Shown piece by piece: positions 51,442 through 59,082 of a stretch of DNA of 64,000 nt; the first letter of the stretch is position 1; each line of letters starts with the position of its first letter. Position numbers and translations under genes: made by a program. The notes below the pieces were generated by a model. The model ran no database searches. It saw nothing but the letters and a program-made list of their open reading frames with translations, and had not been told where the DNA came from. The stretch comes from JACVRW01 sp963819635 (GTDB taxonomy: Bacteria > Actinomycetota > Thermoleophilia > Solirubrobacterales > Thermoleophilaceae): positions 213,546 to 277,545 of the forward strand of contig CAWFWX010000012.1 in NCBI GenBank assembly GCA_963819635.1. Reading direction: 5' to 3'.

Positions 51442-51489
51442 TTTGTCGTCAGCCCGAGGGCGACTCTTTCCGCTACTGCGGCAGGTGCA
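51442..51489 (-). promoter_or_regulatory. Dyad + GACGACA module (site 6)
   Basis: Minus strand: TGCACCTGCCGCAGTA, 23 bp with GCGGAAAGAGTCGCCC, then GACGACA, about 50 bases before the ATG of the sugar-binding lipoprotein. The 23-bp part matches site 4 for 12 bases in a row. Confidence 0.75.
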
Positions 51490-51490
51490 A

Positions 51491-52006
51491 TCACTCGGGA
51501 TCTGGGTCCGCACGACCAGGCACGAGCGCGTCGCGGACCGGTGTGTCCTCCCGCTTGAGCACCCGGTTCCCGTATACGAAGACGATCGTGCCGCCGATGT
51601 AGCCGCCGGCGGCCAGCAGCGCCTCGGCGCCCACGCCGAAGGCCAGCCCGAGTGTCTTGACCTGCCCGTGCTCGTAGCCGTCGAGTTGACCGACGAACGC
51701 TGCGGCGAACAGCACAGTGGCGGTCAGCATCGTGAACAGGTGGACGGTCGCGATGGTCCGCGTCGGCGTGCCCTTCGGGATGTCGAGCCAGTCGAGCAGC
51801 CCGGTCAGCGCGGTGGGCAGCGCGAGCGCCAGGCCACCGCCGATCGCTAGCAGCGACCCATGGGCCATCGGCTCCTCCTCGACGCCGAGAGCCCCGAGCA
51901 CCAGCATCGCCACACCCACGGTGTACGCGCCGATGCTGGCGTCGGTGAGCGGCGGATGCGAGGGCTTACCGGGCCACCCCTTGATCAGCCCAATCAGTCG
52001 CATCAT
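51491..52006 (-). CDS. DUF2231 membrane protein
   Basis: 171 residues with four membrane helices (about 28-45, 50-72, 87-108, 118-140) and the HPPLTDASIGAYTVG N-terminus of DUF2231 (PF09990). The family's role is unclear; some members contain metal-binding His. The ATG overlaps the Ohr stop (ATGA), so it is co-translated with an organic hydroperoxide detoxifying enzyme and shares its promoter module. Confidence 0.88.
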   Translation of the reverse strand: MMRLIGLIKGWPGKPSHPPLTDASIGAYTVGVAMLVLGALGVEEEPMAHGSLLAIGGGLALALPTALTGLLDWLDIPKGTPTRTIATVHLFTMLTATVLFAAAFVGQLDGYEHGQVKTLGLAFGVGAEALLAAGGYIGGTIVFVYGNRVLKREDTPVRDALVPGRADPDPE

Positions 52007-52452
52007 CGATCGACGGGACGGCCGTTCGCCGTGAGCGAGACCTCGATGTTGCCGCGGGTCGCGTTCGAGTACGGGCAGACCTGATCCGCCGCTCTCACCA
52101 GCTCGACCGCTTCGTCCGGGTCGGCGACGGACGGGAGCGTGACCGCGAGCGTCACGCCGAGCTTGAAGCCCCGCTCGGCTGTCGGCAGCAGCATCACCCG
52201 CGAATCGATCGCCACATCACCCGCTTCCTGCCTGCGGCGCCGAGCGGCTGTTCCCAGCGCACTCTCGAAGCACGCGGCGTAGCCGACCGCGAACAGCTGC
52301 TCGGGGTTCGTGCCCCCACCAGCTCCGCCCATCTCCTCGGGTGTGCGCAGCTCCACGTCCAGAGCGCCATCCGAGGTACGACCGTGCCCTTCCGCTCGGC
52401 CGCCCGTGACGTGTGCCTCCGCCGTGTAGATCGCGCGTCTTGTCTCTGTCAT
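52003..52452 (-). CDS. ohr: Organic hydroperoxide resistance protein (Ohr/OsmC family)
   Basis: 149 residues with the Ohr redox pair: Cys in GYAACFESALG (about 59) and Cys in DQVCPYSNATRGN (about 123), and the conserved Arg and Glu. It reduces organic hydroperoxides, with lipoyl or thiol cofactors as electron donor in studied members. The ATG at 52452 is well placed, as an in-frame extension to 52554 would run through the promoter module. It is coupled to DUF2231 and diverges from a lipoprotein gene with its own module. Confidence 0.92.
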   Translation of the reverse strand: MTETRRAIYTAEAHVTGGRAEGHGRTSDGALDVELRTPEEMGGAGGGTNPEQLFAVGYAACFESALGTAARRRRQEAGDVAIDSRVMLLPTAERGFKLGVTLAVTLPSVADPDEAVELVRAADQVCPYSNATRGNIEVSLTANGRPVDR

Positions 52453-52480
52453 GAACCCAGGGTCCTGCGTGCGCGCGAAT

Positions 52481-52528
52481 CTGTCGTCGGCCGGGAGGCG
52501 ACAGTCGGAGCTGCCACCACAGGAGTAC
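52481..52528 (-). promoter_or_regulatory. Dyad + GACGACA module (site 7)
   Basis: Minus strand: TACTCCTGTGGTGGCA, 23 bp, then GACGACA, 29 bases before the ohr ATG. The right half of the dyad has GCA instead of GTA. Confidence 0.7.
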
Positions 52529-52542
52529 CGGGCCGTTTCGGC

Positions 52543-52590
52543 TGCCCCACCCATCCGAGCTCAAAGAGTCGTCGCCTGCCCGATGACGGC
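52543..52590 (+). promoter_or_regulatory. Dyad-related + GATGAC module (site 8)
   Basis: Plus strand: TGCCCCACCCATCCGA (weak right half), 23 bp with CAAAGAGTCGTC, then GATGAC, about 61 bases before the lipoprotein ATG. It is divergent from site 7 by about 15 bp between their dyads. Confidence 0.6.
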
Positions 52591-52651
52591 GGGGGGTGGG
52601 CCGGGGAGCCTTAGCAGGGACTTGAACCCGTACTGCAGAGGAGCATCGACC

Positions 52652-53176
52652 ATGTCCCGCACACCCCTCACACTGCTTGCCGGCGCCGCCGTCATTCCCC
52701 TCACAGCGCTGGCGCTCGCCAGCTGCGGCGGCAGCAACAACGACAGCCACTCCAGCACGGCGCCCAAGACTTCCTCCGGGAAAGCGGCGACGCTGGGCGT
52801 CGAGAACACCAGCCTCGGCCAGGTCCTCGACAACTCCCAGGGCAAGACGCTGTACGTGTTCCAAAAGGACACCGGCACGAAGAGCACCTGCTATGGAGCC
52901 TGCGCCACGAACTGGCCGCCGCTCACGAGCGCGAGTCCGACGGTCGGCAAGGGCGCGAGTGACTCGATGGTCGGGACCACCAAGCGCTCTGACGGCACGA
53001 CCCAGGTGACCTACAACGGCCACCCGCTCTACACGTTCGCGGGCGACAGCAACCCAGGCGACACGAGCGGCCAGGGCGTGAACGCCTTCGGCGGTCTCTG
53101 GTACGCGGTGTCGGCGGGCGGTCAGCAGGTGACCTCGTCGGCGTCGAGCGGCAGTGGAGGCGGCAACCCCTACTAG
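52652..53176 (+). CDS. Lipoprotein_15 (COG4315) secreted lipoprotein A
   Basis: 174 residues: signal peptide with lipobox LASC (about 22-25), a Ser-rich linker, then two Lipoprotein_15 (PF03640) repeats: LGQVLDNSQGKTLYVFQKD (about 55-73) with YGACATNWPPL, and VTYNGHPLYTFAGD (about 120-133) with GGLWYAVS. Conserved Cys pairs and Trp mark the family; its role is unknown. AGAGGAG lies 9 bases before the ATG. Behind module site 8, divergent from ohr. A second member lies at 54324. Confidence 0.9.
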   Translation: MSRTPLTLLAGAAVIPLTALALASCGGSNNDSHSSTAPKTSSGKAATLGVENTSLGQVLDNSQGKTLYVFQKDTGTKSTCYGACATNWPPLTSASPTVGKGASDSMVGTTKRSDGTTQVTYNGHPLYTFAGDSNPGDTSGQGVNAFGGLWYAVSAGGQQVTSSASSGSGGGNPY

Positions 53177-53210
53177 GTCCGGGCAGTCCCGGTCGCACGA
53201 TCGAGCAGCA

Positions 53211-53246
53211 CAGGGCACGGTCGAGAAGCAGATCGACCGTGCCCTG
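53211..53246. terminator. Perfect stem-loop between converging genes
   Basis: CAGGGCACGGTCGA and its complement form a 14-bp stem with an 8-base loop, between the lipoprotein (ends 53176) and SPFH gene (ends 53262). There is only a weak T-run, so it may act on both strands as a GC-rich terminator. Confidence 0.7.
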
Positions 53247-53261
53247 GCAGTGCTTTCCGGG

Positions 53262-54107
53262 CTACTCGTGTGGTCTGTCGTTTGCCGCAGGCGGGGTGGA
53301 CGCTTGGACGAGCGGGCTCTGGGGCAGAGCGCCGACCGCTTCCGTCTCGCGATCGAGGAACGCGCCCAGCTCCTGGATCGTGCTCATGAGCGGCGCCGGG
53401 AAGATCACCGTGGAGTTCTTGTCGACGGAGATCTCAACCAGGGTTTGAAGGTTCCGCAGCTGCAGCGCAAGCGGGTGGGCCATCATCACGTCTGATGCGT
53501 GCGCAAGCTCGCCGGCCGCGAGCGACTCGCCCTCGGCCGCGATTATCTTGGCGCGCTTCTCGCGCTCGGCCTCGGCCTGACGCGCCATGGCGCGCTGCAT
53601 GCTGTCGGGGAGCTGGATGTCCCGAAGCTCGACGACCGTGACCTCCATGCCCCACTCCTCGGTCTGCACGTCGAGGATCTCGCGAATGTTCTGGTTGATC
53701 GTTTCCGTTTCGGACAACGTCTCGTCGAGCGTGTGGCGCCCGACCACCGCACGGAGCGTGGTCTGCGCGATCTGGTTGATGGCGGCCGGTGCGTTCTCTA
53801 TCGCCACCACCGAACGGATCACGTCTGCGACCCGGTAGTAGGCCACCGCCGAAACGCCGACGCTGACGTTGTCGCGGGTGATGATCCCCTGCGACTGGAT
53901 CGGCATCGTGACGATGCGCAGAGAGACGCGGTGGACGCGATCGACGAAGGGCACGAACACGATCAGCCCCGGTCCGCGGGCGTCACCGCGAACACGCCCC
54001 AACCGGAACACCACCGCGCGCTCGTACTGCTTGAGGATCCGGACCGAGAGTAAGAGGCCCACGGCCACCACGAGCACCACCGCTATCAGGACATATATGA
54101 AGACCAT
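53262..54107 (-). CDS. SPFH/stomatin-type membrane protein (slipin)
   Basis: 281 residues: a short N-terminal membrane hairpin or anchor (about 3-23, VLIAVVLVVAVGLLLSVRI), an SPFH/Band-7 domain (about 24-200, with YERAVVFRLGRVRG, GLIVFVPFVDRV and GVSAVAYYRVADV) and a coiled-coil C-terminus (AEAEREKRAKIIAAEGE). It probably organises membrane proteins or regulates a protease. In many bacteria it is paired with an NfeD protein, not seen here. ATG at 54107; an upstream open frame is antisense to intergenic DNA. Behind module site 9. Confidence 0.93.
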   Translation of the reverse strand: MVFIYVLIAVVLVVAVGLLLSVRILKQYERAVVFRLGRVRGDARGPGLIVFVPFVDRVHRVSLRIVTMPIQSQGIITRDNVSVGVSAVAYYRVADVIRSVVAIENAPAAINQIAQTTLRAVVGRHTLDETLSETETINQNIREILDVQTEEWGMEVTVVELRDIQLPDSMQRAMARQAEAEREKRAKIIAAEGESLAAGELAHASDVMMAHPLALQLRNLQTLVEISVDKNSTVIFPAPLMSTIQELGAFLDRETEAVGALPQSPLVQASTPPAANDRPHE

Positions 54108-54134
54108 CTCGTGATCGTCCCCGCCAGGGTCGCG

Positions 54135-54182
54135 ACTGTCGTCCGCCCGCGGACGGATCTTTCGAGTACCACGCGTGGGGCA
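54135..54182 (-). promoter_or_regulatory. Dyad-like + GACGACA module (site 9)
   Basis: Minus strand: TGCCCCACGCGTGGTA (left half TGC), 23 bp with CTCGAAAGATCCGTCC, then GACGACA, about 28 bases before the SPFH ATG. Confidence 0.7.
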
Positions 54183-54218
54183 GTCGCGCCACGCTGCCGG
54201 AGTAGGAGAGGCCCGCCG

Positions 54219-54267
54219 CTGCCGCGCGGGTCCCAGGTCGAAGGGTCGCCCTGGGCCCGACGACAAA
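54219..54267 (+). promoter_or_regulatory. Dyad-related + GACGACA module (site 10)
   Basis: Plus strand: TGCCGCGCGGGTCCCA (right half degenerate), 23 bp with GTCGAAGGGTCGCCC, then GACGACA, about 57 bases before the lipoprotein B ATG. Divergent from site 9. Confidence 0.65.
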
Positions 54268-54323
54268 TGGAGGCGCGAGGAGGACCGTGTCGTGGCCCAG
54301 TACTACGACACGAAGGACGGAGC

Positions 54324-54956
54324 ATGCCTCGCAGCAGATCCATTGCCTTTCTTGCCGGCGCGGCGGTGATACCGATCGCCGCGCTGGCCGTCGGTTGCGG
54401 CGGTGGCGGCGGCGGCAACGCGACCGCGGCGACGACCACACCGACTCCGACGGTCCGGGTGGCGAATACGCAGCTCGGGAAGATCCTCGTCGACTCCAAG
54501 GGCCGCACCCTCTACCTGTTCACGAAGGACTCGCACAAGAAGAGCGCGTGCTCCGGCATGTGTGCCACCTTCTGGCCGCCTCTGCCGGCAGGCGCCAAGC
54601 CGGGAGCCGGGCGCGGCGCGCGGGCCTCGCTTGTCGGAAGGATCAAGCGCTCCGACGGGAGGTCACAGGTCACCTACCACGGTCACCCGCTGTACCGCTT
54701 CGCGAAGGACACGAAGCCCGGCGCCATCAACGGCGAGGGCGTGACGGCGTTCGGCGGTAGCTGGTTCGCGGTGTCCCCGGACGGGAACCGCGTGTCGCCG
54801 CCCGCTCCGAAGGCGCAAGCGCCCGCTCCGAAGGCGCAAGCGCCCGCCCCCAAGGCGTCACCGCCGCCCCAGGACCCCGGCGTGCCACAGAACAACGGCG
54901 GCGATGGCGATGCCGACAACAACGGGGGCCCGGACGACGGCGATGGCGGCGTCTGA
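54324..54956 (+). CDS. Lipoprotein_15 (COG4315) secreted lipoprotein B
   Basis: 210 residues: signal peptide with lipobox AVGC (about 22-25), Gly/Thr-rich linker and two Lipoprotein_15 repeats (LGKILVDSKGRTLYLFTKDS and VTYHGHPLYRFAKD) with the same CxGMCATFWPPL block as lipoprotein A. The C-terminal 60 residues have three PAPKAQA repeats and an Asn/Asp/Gly tail, an extended spacer that could cross the wall. Same module type upstream. The gene ends at TGA just before the next gene (TGAGATG). Confidence 0.9.
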   Translation: MPRSRSIAFLAGAAVIPIAALAVGCGGGGGGNATAATTTPTPTVRVANTQLGKILVDSKGRTLYLFTKDSHKKSACSGMCATFWPPLPAGAKPGAGRGARASLVGRIKRSDGRSQVTYHGHPLYRFAKDTKPGAINGEGVTAFGGSWFAVSPDGNRVSPPAPKAQAPAPKAQAPAPKASPPPQDPGVPQNNGGDGDADNNGGPDDGDGGV

Positions 54957-54957
54957 G

Positions 54958-55542
54958 ATGACGCGCGGCGGGCGCGCGCTTGTTGCGCTGGGCGCCCTCA
55001 GCCTTGCCGCGGTTGTGCTGATCTTGGCTCTGGCCCGCGGTGGCGAAGCGAGCCACCGCGGGCGCTCGGGCGCGTTCGCCTGGCTCGACCCGGCTTCACC
55101 GCCGGCCGGCTGGAAGGTCGCTCACAGCTCGGGCGGCGCGCTTGCGTACCCGCCCGCATGGAGACCGATCAAGACCGACCCCGGCACTGCGTCGGTGGCC
55201 CTTCTCGGCGACGGCGACCGGATTGACGGCTTCCTCAACGCGACGCCGAAGCAGGGAACGGAGACGCTCGCGAATTGGAGCCGCTTCCGCCCGGCGCACA
55301 ACCGTGAGGAAGGCGACAGAAACGTGCGCCTCATCGCATCCGCTCGCGACCTGAAGTTTCGCGACGCGCGCGGCTCATGCGTGATCGACACCTACACGAC
55401 CTCGAAGGCCACCTACCGCGAGATCGCATGTCTCGTGTCCGGCCGAACGTCAAGCGCGGTGATAGTCGCCGCTGCCCCAGTCGAGCTGTGGAACCGCCAC
55501 GCCGCCACGTTGCGGCGAGCGGTTTCGAGCTTCCGGACCTGA
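54958..55542 (+). CDS. Membrane-anchored protein of unknown function
   Basis: 194 residues: basic N-terminus, one helix (about 8-27, LVALGALSLAAVVLILALAR) and an extracytoplasmic domain with two Cys (SCVIDTY and ACLVSG) and conserved-looking segments AYPPAWRPIKTDPGTASVAL and ATPKQGTETLANWSRFR. It resembles a PsbP/lipoprotein-like alpha-beta sandwich, but no family can be named. The ATG at 54958 is two bases from the lipoprotein B stop, so they are co-translated; an ATG at 54943 is in frame. Confidence 0.8.
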   Translation: MTRGGRALVALGALSLAAVVLILALARGGEASHRGRSGAFAWLDPASPPAGWKVAHSSGGALAYPPAWRPIKTDPGTASVALLGDGDRIDGFLNATPKQGTETLANWSRFRPAHNREEGDRNVRLIASARDLKFRDARGSCVIDTYTTSKATYREIACLVSGRTSSAVIVAAAPVELWNRHAATLRRAVSSFRT

Positions 55543-55555
55543 ACACGTGGCGCGA

Positions 55556-55606
55556 GGTACTCCCAGGGGGGTAGCCCGAAAAGTCACCGAGGGGCTGACG
55601 ACAAGG
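55556..55606 (+). promoter_or_regulatory. Dyad + GACGACA module (site 11)
   Basis: Plus strand: TACTCCCAGGGGGGTA (55558-55573), 23 bp with GCCCGAAAAGTCACC, then GACGACA, about 29 bases before the hydrolase ATG. Best match to site 1. Confidence 0.8.
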
Positions 55607-55632
55607 GCTCGCCGGCGCGGCAGCCTTGTGGC

Positions 55633-56490
55633 ATGCCTCTAATCACCGTTGGAACCGAGAACAGCGCCGCGATCGAGATCCACTACGAGGACCACGGCGC
55701 CGGCGACCCGATCGTGCTGATCCACGGCTACCCGCTGGACGGCAACTCGTGGGAGCGCCAGGAGCGTGTGCTGCTCGCCGAGGGCTACCGCGTCATCAGC
55801 TACGACCGGCGCGGGTTCGGCCGCTCCAGCCAGCCGACGGTCGGCTACGACTACGACACCTTCGCCGCCGACCTGGGCGCGCTGCTCGAGCATCTGCAGC
55901 TCGAGGACGTCTTCCTGGCCGGCTTCTCGATGGGCACGGGGGAGGTGGTCCGGTACCTCGGCACCTACGGCTCACGCCGAGTTCGCGCGGCGACCCTGAT
56001 CGGCGCGATCCCGCCCTTCCTGCTCAAGACCGAGGACAACCCGGAGGGCGTCGACGGCCAGGTCTTCGAGGACATCAAGGCCGCGATCGTCAGCGACCGC
56101 TACGCCTACTTCAAGGACTTCTTCGACAACTTCTACAACGTCGACAAGCTCGGCGGCACCAGGATCAGCGAACAGGCCTGGCAGGCGAGCTTCAACGTGG
56201 CCGCCGGCGCCTCGCCCTATGCCAGCCATGCGTGCGTGGACACCTGGCTGACCGACTTCCGTGCCGACGTGGCGAAGATCGACGTCCCCACCCTGGTCGT
56301 GCACGGCACCGAGGACCGGATCCTGCCGTTCGAGGCGACAGCCCAGCGGCTGCCCGCGCTGATCGAGGACCTCAAGCTCGTCGCCGTCGAAGGCGGCCCT
56401 CACAACATCGGCTGGACCCACCCCGACGAGGTCAACGAAGCGCTGCTCGAGTTCATCTCGGCGAGACGCCTGAGCGCGTCATCGGTGTGA
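55633..56490 (+). CDS. Alpha/beta hydrolase, non-heme haloperoxidase-like
   Basis: 285 residues, the canonical alpha/beta hydrolase fold with oxyanion HGYPLDGNSW (about 31-40), catalytic Ser in LAGFSMGTGEVVRY (Ser99), Asp in VVHGTEDRILPF and His in GGPHNIGWTHP. The length and motifs fit cofactor-free haloperoxidases/esterases of the bromoperoxidase group. It could oxidise peracids or hydrolyse esters; the natural substrate is unknown. Its module-controlled promoter places it with oxidative-stress genes. ATG at 55633 with a poor ribosome site. Confidence 0.92.
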   Translation: MPLITVGTENSAAIEIHYEDHGAGDPIVLIHGYPLDGNSWERQERVLLAEGYRVISYDRRGFGRSSQPTVGYDYDTFAADLGALLEHLQLEDVFLAGFSMGTGEVVRYLGTYGSRRVRAATLIGAIPPFLLKTEDNPEGVDGQVFEDIKAAIVSDRYAYFKDFFDNFYNVDKLGGTRISEQAWQASFNVAAGASPYASHACVDTWLTDFRADVAKIDVPTLVVHGTEDRILPFEATAQRLPALIEDLKLVAVEGGPHNIGWTHPDEVNEALLEFISARRLSASSV

Positions 56491-56501
56491 CGCCACGGTT
56501 G

Positions 56502-56529
56502 TTGACGAATTTGACGTCGGATGTAAATC
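56502..56529 (+). promoter_or_regulatory. Possible promoter of the NTF2-GAF kinase gene
   Basis: TTGACG (56502-56507), a 16-base spacer and TAAATC (56524-56529) lie in an unusually AT-rich stretch about 109 bases before the GTG. A near-palindrome around ACAATTGT follows at about 56548-56560. Confidence 0.4.
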
Positions 56530-56637
56530 GACCGCCGATCACGGTTGAACAATTGTTGTAAGGGGTGATCCGCTCGGTCGCGGCGGCCATCCCGCTCGCA
56601 GTGATCTAGCTCTGGTGGGAAGATTGGCCGGGCTATC

Positions 56638-58635
56638 GTGAACCTGATATCGCTCGTCGCCCGCGTCCACGAAGGTTTCAACGACCGTGACCTCGATGCG
56701 TGGAGCGAGGTGTTCGACGACGAGGTCGACTTCGTGGTGGACGGTGGCGCGTTCCGCGGGGTCGCCGCGGCCCGCTCGTACATCGCCGCCGTCCTCCGCG
56801 AGTTCCCCGGCCTGCACATCCACGACGCGCGCGTTGTCGCCGAGAGCGGCGACACGATCGTTGTCGAGCACCAGATCCTCAACGGCGATCCATCACGCGG
56901 GCCGCTGCGCCCGCAGGGCTCGGTGTGCGAGATCTACCGCGTGCGCGACGGGCGCGTCGTCGCCTTCAGGGGCTACTACAGGGCCGCGGGCGCGGACCGC
57001 GAGGACCTGGTCAAGGTGCCGTGGGGGGCCGAGGGCTCGAAGTTGGCGGAGGAGCACGCGGCGCTCCGCCGCGTGGCGACGCTGGTCGTACGCAGCGTGT
57101 CGCAGGACGAGCTGTTCGCGGCGGTCAACGAGGAGATCGGCTGGCTCGTGGGCGCCGATCCGACGTCCTTGATCCGGTTCGACGCCGACGACACGGTGAC
57201 AGTCGTGGCCGCCTGGAGCGCCACCGACGGAGGTTTTCCGATCGGCGCCCGGCGGCCCATGGACGACGCGCTGCGGTCGGTGCGCGACGACGGGCGCGCG
57301 GTGCGGTTCGGGCCGATGGAGCTGCCCTTCGTCGACGGGGCGCGGCGGCTCGCGATCCGGTCCGCGGTGGGCGTACCGATCGTGGTGGACGGCCTCGTGT
57401 GGGGTGTGGCGGTCGCCGCCTCGACCCGTGAGGAGCCGTTCCCAGATGACGCCGAGACCCGGATGGCCCAGTTCACGGAGCTGTTGGCGACGGCGATCTC
57501 GAACGCCGAGGCACGGGCCGACGCGAGTCGCCTTGCGGAGGAGCAGGCCGCATTGCGGCGCGTGGCGACGCTCGTGGCGCACGAGTCGCCGCCGTCGGAG
57601 GTCTCCGCAGCGGTCGCCAAGGAGGTGGGAGGGCTCCTGGGCGTCGAAAACATGAGAATGGCCAAATACGAGGCCGACGCGACCGTCACCGTGGTCGCGG
57701 AGTGGGGCGAGCCCGACGCCGCCTTCCCGGTCGGTACCCGTCTCCCCCTGGGGGGGACGAACATCGCCTCGCAGGTGCTCAGAACGGAGCGGACCGCCCG
57801 CATCGAGACCACGAAGGCCACCGGAGCAGTTGGGGCGTACGTGCGCGGCATGGGAAGCCGCTGTGCGGTCGGCGCTCCGATCGTGGTCGACGGACGGATC
57901 TGGGGCGTCATGGTCGCGACGTCGCCGGAGGCCGGGTCGCTGCGGGCGGACACCGAGTCGCGCCTGGAGAACTTCACGGAGCTGGTCGCGACGGCGATCT
58001 CGAACACCGAGGCGCGGACCGAGGTGGCGGCGTCCCGTGCGCGGATCGTGGCGGCGGCCGACGACGAGCGCCGGCGTGTGGTGCGCGACCTGCACGACGG
58101 AGCCCAGCAGAGCTTGGTCGTCACCACCATGACCTTGAAGCAGGCGCGCCAGGCTCTCGAGGCGAACGACGAACTTGCGTCCGAGCTCGTGAGCAAGGCA
58201 ATCGACCAGACAGAGAGCGCGAACGACGAGCTGCGCGAGCTCGCCCACGGCATCCTCCCAACGGTTCTCACCCACGGTGGTCTGCGCGCGGCAGTGGACA
58301 CACTGGCCTCGCGGATGCCAGTGCCGGTCGAGAACGGCGTGTCGGTCGGGCGGCTCTCCGCCGCGGTCGAGGCGACCGCGTACTTCGTCGTCGCCGAGGC
58401 GCTCACCAACGTCGCCAAACACGCTGGCGCCGAGCGCGCCGTGGTCACGGCGCGCGTCGAGGACGGAACGCTCGTCGTCCACGTCCGTGACGACGGCGTG
58501 GGAGGCGCCCGGGCGGGCGGAAGCGGGCTGCTCGGCCTGGCGGACCGGCTCGCCGTGCTCGACGGCCGGCTCGACGTCGAGAGCCCGGCCGACGGCGGCA
58601 CGCTGGTCGCGGCCGCCATCCCGCTCGCCGGCTGA
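56638..58635 (+). CDS. Soluble histidine kinase with NTF2/SnoaL-like, GAF, GAF sensor domains
   Basis: 665 residues, no membrane helix: an N-terminal SnoaL/NTF2-like domain (about 1-120, HEGFNDRDLDAWSEVFDDEV and YRVRDGRVVAFRGYYRA), two GAF domains (about 138-300 and 305-460), HisKA_3 with phospho-acceptor His in VVRDLHDGAQQSLV, and HATPase with VRDDGVGG and GSGLLGLADR. GAF domains are alike in sequence and may bind the same small ligand. An NTF2-like pocket in a kinase is rare and suggests a small-molecule sensor. The GTG at 56638 is preferred; no response regulator gene is adjacent. Confidence 0.9.
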   Translation: MNLISLVARVHEGFNDRDLDAWSEVFDDEVDFVVDGGAFRGVAAARSYIAAVLREFPGLHIHDARVVAESGDTIVVEHQILNGDPSRGPLRPQGSVCEIYRVRDGRVVAFRGYYRAAGADREDLVKVPWGAEGSKLAEEHAALRRVATLVVRSVSQDELFAAVNEEIGWLVGADPTSLIRFDADDTVTVVAAWSATDGGFPIGARRPMDDALRSVRDDGRAVRFGPMELPFVDGARRLAIRSAVGVPIVVDGLVWGVAVAASTREEPFPDDAETRMAQFTELLATAISNAEARADASRLAEEQAALRRVATLVAHESPPSEVSAAVAKEVGGLLGVENMRMAKYEADATVTVVAEWGEPDAAFPVGTRLPLGGTNIASQVLRTERTARIETTKATGAVGAYVRGMGSRCAVGAPIVVDGRIWGVMVATSPEAGSLRADTESRLENFTELVATAISNTEARTEVAASRARIVAAADDERRRVVRDLHDGAQQSLVVTTMTLKQARQALEANDELASELVSKAIDQTESANDELRELAHGILPTVLTHGGLRAAVDTLASRMPVPVENGVSVGRLSAAVEATAYFVVAEALTNVAKHAGAERAVVTARVEDGTLVVHVRDDGVGGARAGGSGLLGLADRLAVLDGRLDVESPADGGTLVAAAIPLAG

Positions 58636-58644
58636 CCTACCGCC

Positions 58645-59052
58645 TCAGCGAGTGGGCTCGAGGACGACTACGGGAATCTGGCGATCCGTTCGTTCCTGGT
58701 AGCGGTCGTAGTCGGGCCATTCCCTCGTCATGATCGGCCACAGCTCGGCCCTCTCCTCGGGCGTCGCCGTGTGCGCGCGACCGGCCATTCGGTCGCCCTT
58801 GACCTGGATCTCGACGTCGGGGTTCGCGTCCAGGTTGAGGTACCACGCGGGGTGGTGTGGAGCCCCGCCCTTGGATGCGACGACCAGGTAGTCGTCGCCG
58901 TGGCGCCCATAGATCAGCGCGTGTGACCTCGGTTGACCCGAACGGCGGCCCGTGGTGGTGAGGATCAGCGTGTGCGTTCCCCGCCACTCGTGGCCCTCCC
59001 GCCCGTCGGTTTCGACGTACCGCTCGACGTGCTCCTGTCCGTACAGATCCAT
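58645..59052 (-). CDS. F420/deazaflavin-dependent nitroreductase-family protein
   Basis: 135 residues fitting the Ddn-type (PF04075) split-barrel family: THTLILTTTGRRSGQPRSHALIY, YLVVASKGGAPHHPAWYLNL and the end PVVVLEPTR. Such proteins use F420 or flavins to reduce nitro compounds or quinones. Cofactor choice cannot be settled from the sequence. Convergent with the NTF2-GAF kinase (10 bases between stops). Confidence 0.88.
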   Translation of the reverse strand: MDLYGQEHVERYVETDGREGHEWRGTHTLILTTTGRRSGQPRSHALIYGRHGDDYLVVASKGGAPHHPAWYLNLDANPDVEIQVKGDRMAGRAHTATPEERAELWPIMTREWPDYDRYQERTDRQIPVVVLEPTR

Positions 59053-59082
59053 CTGGACTCTCCTCAGCTCGCTGGTAGGAGG

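Noticed and set aside
51442..51476. GGAAA-N16-GACGAC as a plain ECF sigma promoter
   Set aside because: Not excluded, but the strictly spaced upstream dyad at all sites is better explained by an activator operator plus promoter; no sigma factor gene is in the window to support an ECF reading.
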